Of a stretch of DNA of 7,349 nt, positions 1-4,297 are shown piece by piece (position 1 is the first letter of the stretch; each line of letters begins with the position of its first letter). Source of the DNA: Chloroflexi bacterium UBA4733 (GTDB taxonomy: Bacteria; Chloroflexota; UBA4733). Where the stretch lies: contig DHIZ01000233.1 in the NCBI GenBank assembly GCA_002404055.1, positions 3,703 to 11,051 of the forward strand, in the 5' to 3' direction. A program made the translations under genes and the position numbers. A model generated the notes under the pieces. That model did no database searches and was not told where the DNA came from. It saw only the letters and a program-made list of their open reading frames with translations.

Positions 1-371
1 GCCTGGCTGCGAATCTCCCGTTCCCGGTCGACTCGCTCTCGTTCCTCCCGGAGCAGTTGGACGAGTGCAACAACAGTAGCCGGTTCGGCTTGAAAAGATG
101 CTTGATCAACCGATAGGACACCGTCCTGACGCGTCCGGTCAGTAGCCTCGGTGAGATATTGAAGCGTCCTGACATCATCTTGGATCACTCCGTCATCGTC
201 CGGACGCATGTCATGCGGCGTCAGGACCACATAGCGGTGTCCGTCCTGACGCTCCGTTCGCAGTGTCCCGCGCTGAATTCTCTTGCGTACCGCTTCGACG
301 GATATGTTCAGTCGAGTGGCCGCTTCAGCAACGTCCAGCCGTTCGACTTGGGCGTCCTGATCAATTTCCAA
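1..371 (-). CDS. wHTH DNA-binding protein, 3' end cut by window edge
   Basis: The minus strand is open from a TTG at 369-371 to the window edge, giving 123 residues and no stop. The start is chosen because GGGAGG lies 8 nt upstream and there is no earlier ATG, GTG or TTG after the in-frame stop. Residues 12-37 read LDVAEAATRLNISVEAVRKR and onward, a MerR/excisionase-type helix-turn-helix; a wing-like RTERQDGHRYVV follows at 38-49. Residues about 50-98 are acidic and probably disordered. From about 99 (VVALVQLLREERERVDRERE) a charged coiled coil begins and continues off the window. The likely role is a DNA-binding regulator or architectural protein. The octamer array lying over its promoter and inside its own coding sequence suggests self-binding. 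Proteins of this layout, often with a C-terminal membrane helix, are known from GC-rich Chloroflexota and Actinomycetota; the exact family is unassigned. It points the same way as the recombinase operon, 125 bp downstream of it. Confidence 0.75.
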   Translation of the reverse strand, partial: MEIDQDAQVERLDVAEAATRLNISVEAVRKRIQRGTLRTERQDGHRYVVLTPHDMRPDDDGVIQDDVRTLQYLTEATDRTRQDGVLSVDQASFQAEPATVVALVQLLREERERVDREREIRSQ

Positions 372-435
372 CGTCCCGTCCTCCCGTCCTGACGCCGTCC
401 TGACGAAACTGTACGCCGTCAGGACAGGACGTCAG
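123..435. repeat. Array of GTCCTGAC octamers (both orientations)
   Basis: Exact GTCCTGAC occurs at 123-130, 166-173, 243-250, 386-393 and 397-404, and its reverse complement GTCAGGAC at 220-227 and 418-425. One-mismatch copies lie at 354-361 (GTCCTGAT) and 423-430, and a related palindrome GTCCGGAC at 198-205. Most copies sit in a longer consensus CGTCCTGACG. Spacing is irregular (11 to about 110 bp), so this is not a CRISPR or tandem repeat. Five copies are inside the wHTH gene, and three to four lie in its leader and promoter. In the coding part the copies occupy different reading frames: they encode RQDG twice, DQDA, VRT and VLT. The repetition is therefore in the DNA, not in the protein. 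The most likely role is a cluster of binding sites (operator, partition-like site or recombination accessory sites). Confidence 0.85.
408..435 (-). promoter_or_regulatory. Possible promoter of the wHTH gene
   Basis: On the minus strand a CTGACG (-35-like, 430-435) and a TACAGT (-10-like, 408-413) are 16 nt apart and stand about 37 nt before the TTG start. Each matches 4 of 6 consensus bases. Octamer copies at 397-404, 418-425 and 423-430 overlap or flank these boxes, as expected for an autoregulated promoter. The call rests on weak boxes. Confidence 0.3.
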
Positions 436-496
436 ATCCGATGGGACGGATGGAGTAAAGGCAGTGCCACAATGGTGCCCCTGTCTTGAAACAGGC

Positions 497-1483
497 TTAT
501 TCTGTTCTCGCTTTGGCAATCGGCAGGTCCGGCACGGCCTGGCGCAGTTCGGCCAGGCCCAGGTGATCCAGGTAGCGCTGCGTCGTCGCCACGCTGGCGT
601 GCCCGAGCAGCTTCTGCACGGCGATCACGTCGTGCCGGCTCCGGAGGGAGCGGATGGCGAAGGTGTGCCGCAGGCTGTGCGGGCTGATCCGCTTGGCGTC
701 GATCCCGGCCGCCAGCGTGCAGCGTTCGACGACGTAGCCGGCGGCCCGAGTGGTCAGGCGTCCCCGGGGGAGCTTCGTCGCCGCCCGGTCGTGGGCGCGG
801 AACAGCGGCCCACTTTGTCCGAGATGCCGGCCGGTGGCGGCCAGGTAGGCGCGAATGGCGCGGGCGACGTCGGCCTGGATCGGCACGATCCGGTCCTTGC
901 GCCCCTTGCCCTGCCGGACGTGCAGCGCGGCGCCGCCTTCCTGGTCGGCCAGCACGTCGCCGATGTCCAGGCCCACCGCCTCCGCCGCTCTCAGGCCGGC
1001 GCCGAGCATCACGGCGAGCAAGGCCAGATCGCGTGGTGTGGTCACGGCCCCGAGCAGGGACGCCCCTTCCGGCTCGCTCAAGACCTGGTACGGCTTCTTG
1101 GTAGTGCCGCGCGGCGTCTTGAGGCCGGCGCGGACGACGTCGCCACTCAGCCGATGGGCGCCCATGGTGCCGGACCAGTGGAGGAAGGCACCATGGGCGG
1201 CGAGGGCCTGCGATTGCGACGCCGGCGCAAGGCCGTTACTCGTGAGCTGGGCGCGGTAGGCGGCGAGCTGGGCGCCGCTGAGGTCCGCCACGGCGGGCAC
1301 GTCCAGCCAGGAGAAGGCGGCCTGCAGGTGGCGCTGGTAAGCCCGGCGGGTGTGGGGGCTGTCCGTCGTGGCGTCGAGGTAGGCGTCGACCACGACGGAC
1401 CAGGGCGTCGTGCTGGCGAGGGCGCTGCGGTGAGCCGGGATTGCCGGCGTGCTCTGTGGCACAAGCTCCGGGAGGCTGGTCAT
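497..1483 (-). CDS. Tyrosine recombinase (XerC/D-like integrase)
   Basis: This 328-residue protein cuts and rejoins DNA at specific sites through a covalent 3'-phosphotyrosine intermediate. It has an N-terminal SAM-like core-binding domain (about 28-115; YLDATTDSPHTRRAYQRHL is typical) and a C-terminal catalytic domain (about 133-318). The full active-site set is visible: R165 in GAGLRAAE, K193 in the QGKGRKDR hairpin, H269 and R272 in SPHSLRHTFA, H295 in LLGHAS, and the nucleophile Y304 in TQRYLDH. The length is normal for the family and nothing is missing. The ATG overlaps the stop of the preceding 80-residue gene by 4 bp, so the two are translationally coupled. It is the last gene of a three-gene operon. 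As a non-canonical Xer-like protein beside a tRNA-like gene, it more likely serves a mobile element than dimer resolution; that is inference. Confidence 0.97.
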   Translation of the reverse strand: MTSLPELVPQSTPAIPAHRSALASTTPWSVVVDAYLDATTDSPHTRRAYQRHLQAAFSWLDVPAVADLSGAQLAAYRAQLTSNGLAPASQSQALAAHGAFLHWSGTMGAHRLSGDVVRAGLKTPRGTTKKPYQVLSEPEGASLLGAVTTPRDLALLAVMLGAGLRAAEAVGLDIGDVLADQEGGAALHVRQGKGRKDRIVPIQADVARAIRAYLAATGRHLGQSGPLFRAHDRAATKLPRGRLTTRAAGYVVERCTLAAGIDAKRISPHSLRHTFAIRSLRSRHDVIAVQKLLGHASVATTQRYLDHLGLAELRQAVPDLPIAKARTE

Positions 1484-1722
1484 GGCTGGCCCTTCCGGTT
1501 GCAGCGCTTCGCCAGCTTCGCGATCCGCTCCTCATTCTCGGATGGCGCGCCGATCAGCGCATCGGTCCAGCGGTCGCGGACTTGATACACCGTATGCCAC
1601 CGCAGCGGCTCGTGCAGCCTGGTGGGCAGCTCGCGGCGCAAGGCGATGACGTCGTAACGCGGTCCCTGGAGGTAGTGCAATCCGACCCGGTTGGTCACCC
1701 GCCGTTCCTGGCGCTTACTCAT
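1480..1722 (-). CDS. Small hypothetical protein of the recombinase operon
   Basis: This 80-residue protein is not recognised. It is basic at both ends (MSKRQERRVTNR at the start, AKLAKRCNRKGQP at the end) and has no signal peptide or membrane segment. The middle, RYDVIALRRELPTRLHEPLRWHTVYQVRDRWTD, is rich in Arg, Trp and His and could be a small nucleic-acid-binding or protein-binding fold. Support for its being real comes from context: its ATG overlaps the stop of the TPR gene by 4 bp and its stop overlaps the ATG of the recombinase by 4 bp. Such a position would suit a recombination accessory or directionality factor, but no motif proves this. Confidence 0.8.
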   Translation of the reverse strand: MSKRQERRVTNRVGLHYLQGPRYDVIALRRELPTRLHEPLRWHTVYQVRDRWTDALIGAPSENEERIAKLAKRCNRKGQP

Positions 1723-2156
1723 GCTCGCCTCCGTGTTCCTTTGCCCTGATTGGCCGCCGCATTGCTGCCTTGGCCCAGTTCCTGGAGCGCGGCCTGGGCC
1801 AGGCGGAGTTGCGTGTCGGCCGGAGCGATCCGCAAGCCGCGCTCCAGGACGGCACGGGCCTGGGCGCGCTTGCCGGCGCGCAGGTAGGCGCGATGGAGCA
1901 GGTAGTAGCCGTCCGGGGCGTCTGGTTCGGCGGCGATGATGTATTCGGCAGCCATCCTCGCAATAACAAGATGGCCATGACGGAGCGAATGCACGGCCCA
2001 GGCGCGCCAGAACGCGGTCTCTTCAGGTTTCGCACCGCGACGAACGACGCGGAGCAGCACGCGGTGGCCAAGCCAGGCCAACCCGGCGGCTGGGGCGAGA
2101 GGGACGCCCAGCAGCCACCGAACGGGACGGCGCAACCGCCGCAGAGAGGCGTCCAC
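1719..2156 (-). CDS. Membrane-anchored TPR protein
   Basis: This 145-residue protein starts at a GTG preceded by GAGGAG at 5 nt spacing; an ATG 5 bp upstream lies in another frame. The N-terminus is basic (RRLRRPVRWLL) and runs into a hydrophobic stretch at about 12-37 with further arginines, which suggests a membrane anchor or membrane association. Residues about 48-128 form two to three tetratricopeptide-like helical pairs: FWRAWAVHSLRHGHLVIARM, then PDGYYLLHRAYLRAGKRAQA with the typical G-Y-A-x-A pattern and AxAVLERGLRIAPADT. The C-terminus is polar and basic. The likely role is protein-protein interaction. It is the first gene of the operon, and its start lies 34 nt after the 3' end of the tRNA-like gene, so tRNA processing and operon expression may be linked. 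A TPR partner for a recombinase is unusual. Confidence 0.85.
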   Translation of the reverse strand: MDASLRRLRRPVRWLLGVPLAPAAGLAWLGHRVLLRVVRRGAKPEETAFWRAWAVHSLRHGHLVIARMAAEYIIAAEPDAPDGYYLLHRAYLRAGKRAQARAVLERGLRIAPADTQLRLAQAALQELGQGSNAAANQGKGTRRRA

Positions 2157-2169
2157 ACCATCTCCTCTT

Positions 2170-2303
2170 CACCGCTCCCGGCCGTGCTGCGGAGCGGATG
2201 GGATTCGAACCCACGGGGGCTTCGGGAGCCGCTGAGCACGGCCCCCTTTCCGCCCCCGCTGCCACTTGGGACAGCTGCATTTGTCCACTCTGCCACCGCT
2301 CCC
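2170..2303. repeat. 10-bp direct repeat bracketing the tRNA-like gene
   Basis: CACCGCTCCC occurs at 2170-2179 and again at 2294-2303, 124 bp apart in the same orientation. On the tRNA strand this is GGGAGCGGTG, the 5' end of the tRNA-like gene, repeated just past its 3' end. The downstream copy can pair with the 3' acceptor strand (CCGCTCC, 2191-2197) to form a competing 7-bp hairpin with a 12-nt loop, between the tRNA and the TPR gene. Confidence 0.7.
2190..2302 (-). tRNA. Aberrant class II (Ser-type) tRNA or tRNA pseudogene
   Basis: Read on the minus strand, a 7-bp acceptor stem GGAGCGG/CCGCTCC is followed by T8 G9, a D arm GCAGAGTGGACAAATGC of tRNA-Ser type, and at the far end a T arm GTGGGTTCGAATCCCAT with the invariant TTCGA. 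The base after the stem is G, the usual Ser discriminator; CCA is not encoded. Two parts are abnormal. The anticodon arm is 18 nt: GCTGT pairs GCAGC around an 8-nt loop CCCAAGTG (or a 6-bp stem with a 6-nt loop), and no T stands at position 33 before any candidate triplet (CAA or AAG). The variable region is about 43 nt: an outer GGGGGC/GCCCCC stem enclosing an 8-bp stem GGGGGCCG/CGGCTCCC with a 7-nt loop. Alternatives are a decaying pseudogene, an allo-tRNA-like molecule that SerRS could still charge through its long arm, or an attachment-site remnant. Confidence 0.7.
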
Positions 2304-2319
2304 ATTGCCGTGCGTTTTG

Positions 2320-2339
2320 CCGATAACTGTCCTTATCGG
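2320..2339. repeat. Perfect inverted repeat between tRNA and glsB-like gene
   Basis: CCGATAA (2320-2326) and TTATCGG (2333-2339) form a perfect 7-bp stem with a 6-nt loop. It lies 17 bp upstream of the tRNA-like gene and about 120 bp upstream of the GlsB-family gene, which point away from each other. No T-run follows on either strand, so it is more likely an operator or promoter element than a terminator. Confidence 0.5.
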
Positions 2340-2459
2340 AAGCTTAACAGCACGCGACTGCAGCGGCCAGTCGTGGCGCCTTCGGTACGGGTATAGTGGC
2401 GCACGTATCGATGCCTTTCGACCGGTGCTGCGCCAGTCCTTCGAGGCAGAGGAGGCCGT

Positions 2460-2780
2460 ATGCTCACGATCCAGGCCGGGACCTTCCACCTGCAACTCGA
2501 TCTGGCCACGCTCCTGCTCTGGGCCGTGGTGGGGATCGTGGCGGGCTTCCTCGCCAGCCGGGCCATGCTCGGCCATGGTTTGGGCCTGGTTGGTGACCTC
2601 ATCGTCGGCATCATCGGCGCCTACCTGGGCGGCATTATCGCCGCGTTCTTCGGCATCCGCGTCATCGTCAGCGGTCTCCCCCTCCTCGGCTCGATCCTGG
2701 TCGCCTTCGTCGGCGCCTTGCTGCTGTTGCTCCTGCTGCGCTTGGTCGGCTTCGGTCGAAAAGGGCGAAGTGCCCGGTAA
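2460..2780 (+). CDS. GlsB/YeaQ/YmgE-family membrane protein
   Basis: This 106-residue inner-membrane protein belongs to the small transglycosylase-associated (GlsB/YeaQ/YmgE) family, linked to stress responses with no proven biochemical activity. Three hydrophobic segments are visible: about 16-34 (ATLLLWAVVGIVAGFLAS), 44-64 (VGDLIVGIIGAYLGGIIAA) and 74-95 (PLLGSILVAFVGALLLLLLL). The glycine-rich GDLIVGIIGAYLGG is the family signature. The N-terminus has a short polar extension of about 15 residues and the C-terminus is basic (GRKGRSAR), which fits the positive-inside rule. The start ATG has AGAGGAGG 4 nt upstream. A TATAGT at 2392-2397 could be a -10 box, with no good -35. The last 160 bp overlap a convergent gene on the other strand. 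Confidence 0.92.
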   Translation: MLTIQAGTFHLQLDLATLLLWAVVGIVAGFLASRAMLGHGLGLVGDLIVGIIGAYLGGIIAAFFGIRVIVSGLPLLGSILVAFVGALLLLLLLRLVGFGRKGRSAR

Positions 2781-2998
2781 TGGCGGCGGTCGGTCCGCCA
2801 GAGTTCCTGCGACTGCCGGTGGTACTCGTGGATCACCTGATCCAAGGCAAAGGCGTCAATGGCGCCCGCCTGGCACTGCTGGAAGGCCGCGTAGACGGCT
2901 GCTTGCAGCGCCGCCAGTTTCCGCTCGTGATACTGCTCGATCCGCTCCCGCGCCGTCGCGCGTTCCGCTTTGGTCAAGGGGCGAGTCTCTGGTACCAC
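2621..2998 (-). CDS. Small hypothetical protein, tail overlapping glsB-like gene
   Basis: This protein of 125 residues starts at a GTG with GGAGG 7 nt upstream; a longer version from 3121 lacks such a site and adds a coil without character. Residues 7-75 (PLTKAERATARERIEQYHER, LAALQAAVYAAFQQCQAGAI, FALDQVIHEYHRQSQELWR) are helical, charged and protein-like, and resemble small hypothetical proteins of GC-rich bacteria with a PLTK-xER opening and a conserved EYHR/FHR helix. From about residue 73 the sequence is antisense to the GlsB-family gene and becomes Arg/Lys/Pro/Ser-rich with no clear fold, so it may be a non-functional read-through tail. The natural end was perhaps near residue 80. The function is unknown. 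It is divergent from the 213-residue gene across 174 bp. Confidence 0.65.
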   Translation of the reverse strand: MVPETRPLTKAERATARERIEQYHERKLAALQAAVYAAFQQCQAGAIDAFALDQVIHEYHRQSQELWRTDRRHYRALRPFRPKPTKRSRSNSSKAPTKATRIEPRRGRPLTMTRMPKNAAIMPPR

Positions 2999-3033
2999 CG
3001 AATGCCCTCCTGTGACTTGCTGGGGCACATGCC

Positions 3034-3116
3034 GGGCGGCGTTATCGCCGCGATCGGCTGCCGGCGACGGCACGCAGCATACCCAGGAAGAGCTGCCCAT
3101 ATCGTCATCGGGCAGC
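3034..3116. promoter_or_regulatory. Inverted repeats in the divergent intergenic region
   Basis: Between the divergent starts at 2998 and 3173 lie two dyads. The first is GCGGCG (3036-3041), TTAT, CGCCGC (3046-3051). The second is GCTGCCC (3092-3098), an 11-nt spacer and GGGCAGC (3110-3116). Either could be an operator serving both genes. No convincing sigma-70 boxes were found near them. Confidence 0.35.
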
Positions 3117-3172
3117 GACAATGATGGAGCGGCGGCTGGCGAGTGGCCGCGACCAGGAAGGGGGGCAGGGCG

Positions 3173-3814
3173 ATGAGCCTACTGGATGATTACCGCGCCT
3201 ACCGAGCCCTGGCCAAGGAGCTCAATACCAAGGTTATGCAGGCGTACCTCGACCGAGCGCTCCTCGATCGAGCCGGAAGCTTGCTCGGGATGCTCCATGG
3301 CGGGACGTTGGTCGTCGAGAACGAGGGGGAAATGAGCGTCTTCATGGACTTCGCGCTCCACGACCTCCAGGTGGCGGGCAAGAATGCCTTTGAACGCTAC
3401 CGCCAGCAGCTCGACGGGGAGCACCCGGCCGAGCACCAACTGCTCGCGGCGCTCAGCAAGTCATCAACGTCGCTGTTCCAGGTCAGCGCCGTCGCGCCAG
3501 GTGAAGGGACGCTCCTCCTCGCCGACGTGCTGCACGGCGGGCTGCCGCTGCCACTCGTCGACGTGAACTTCAGCAGGAGTGTCGTCCCGGGCGTCCGTCT
3601 GTTCTTTCGCCCCGTGCAAATCGGGGCGATCACGATGACCACCGGCAGTTGCTTGGTGTTTCCGCGACCAATCGAGCGGGCCGTGCGCCAGCAGGAGCAG
3701 CGGCTGCGCCGATCATTGCAGCACGAGAGCGCGGCGGTGCGCCGTTTTGTCGCCTGCTTTCGCCTGAGCCGCACACAGGGACTGGACGTTCGCTACGCCG
3801 AGGTCGCCGGCTGA
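3173..3814 (+). CDS. Conserved-looking hypothetical protein
   Basis: This 213-residue cytoplasmic protein is not firmly assigned. The ATG at 3173 is chosen because the purine-rich GGAAGGGGGGCAGG precedes it; an upstream ATG at 3143 would add ten residues (MAATRKGGRA) without a better site. There is no signal peptide or membrane helix. The N-terminal half is helical: DYRAYRALAKELNTKVMQAY, then LLGMLHGGTLVVENEGEMSV, FMDFALHD and KNAFERYRQQ. The C-terminal half is beta-rich: STSLFQVSAVAPGEGTLLLA, LVDVNFSRSVVPGVRLFFRP and AITMTTGSCLVFP. It ends in an Arg/Gln-rich helix (RQQEQRLRRSLQ). This layout recalls a widespread uncharacterised family of similar size seen in Chloroflexota and Planctomycetota, by memory only. 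It is divergent from the 125-residue gene. Confidence 0.85.
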   Translation: MSLLDDYRAYRALAKELNTKVMQAYLDRALLDRAGSLLGMLHGGTLVVENEGEMSVFMDFALHDLQVAGKNAFERYRQQLDGEHPAEHQLLAALSKSSTSLFQVSAVAPGEGTLLLADVLHGGLPLPLVDVNFSRSVVPGVRLFFRPVQIGAITMTTGSCLVFPRPIERAVRQQEQRLRRSLQHESAAVRRFVACFRLSRTQGLDVRYAEVAG

Positions 3815-3857
3815 CGCCGGACCGATGCCGTCCCAAGGGGGAATGTGCAGGGAGCTG

Positions 3858-4193
3858 GTGTCAGCAGCAAGCGATGCCACTTGGAACCGCCGGTCACTGG
3901 ACCTGCGACGGCTAGGGGCGGTCCAAAGTGCTGAGAAATTACCAGCGTCGGCACTCCTTCGCTGACGTGCAGCCGAGCCCACGCGTGGCAATCGGGCGCA
4001 GGGACCGTCACACCGGGGCTCCCCCACCAACATCGTTCGCTCCTCCCCTTGGCCGGGACCGTCTCACAAACGGCACCGGGATCGGATTGTGGCACGGAGA
4101 TAGGGGGACGGCTTCTGGCACCATCCGCCACGCCGACGGAAAGGTGCTCAGCCGGCGGTCTCCCGTTGTGCCACAAACGGTCGTTTCTGACAC
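3858..4193. mobile_element. Possible MITE or decayed IS end, no gene inside
   Basis: The gap 3815-4297 has no credible gene. Within it GTGTCAG (3858-3864) faces CTGACAC (4187-4193); beyond the 7 perfect bases the two ends agree at about 13 of 18 positions. Internal short repeats include CACAAACGG at 4065-4073 and 4172-4180, GGGACCGTC at 4001-4009 and 4055-4063, and the palindrome AAACGGTCGTTT at 4175-4186. The stretch GTCCAAAGTGCTGAGAAATT (3918-3937) is reminiscent of the terminal repeat modules of IS21-type elements, from memory. No target-site duplication was found. The call is tentative; it may be ordinary intergenic DNA. Confidence 0.25.
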
Positions 4194-4297
4194 GACGCGA
4201 GGAGTCTGGTCAGCGTAGGAGTGAGTGAGCGACACCTACGGACTTATAGGCTTTCCAGGAAGCGTAGTTGCTTTTTCGGCGTCTGCTGCCAGGACCC

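Noticed and set aside
159..392. 77-residue frame on the plus strand
   Set aside because: It is opposite the wHTH gene, with no ribosome site or protein-like character.
123..435. CRISPR array
   Set aside because: Repeats are only 8-10 bp, in both orientations, irregularly spaced and inside a coding sequence.
480..495. Hairpin CCTGT/ACAGG just after the recombinase stop as a terminator
   Set aside because: Only 5 bp with a 6-nt loop, and no T-run follows on the minus strand.
464..1585. Open frame of 373 codons on the plus strand
   Set aside because: It is antisense to the tyrosine recombinase, whose catalytic residues are all present on the minus strand.
2190..2302. Selenocysteine tRNA (to explain the TGA at 6783)
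   Set aside because: The acceptor stem is 7 bp, the D arm is Ser-type and no TCA anticodon is present in the anticodon loop.
2621..3121. Longer 166-residue version of the convergent hypothetical gene
   Set aside because: The added N-terminus has no ribosome site and no protein-like sequence, while GTG at 2998 has GGAGG at 7 nt.
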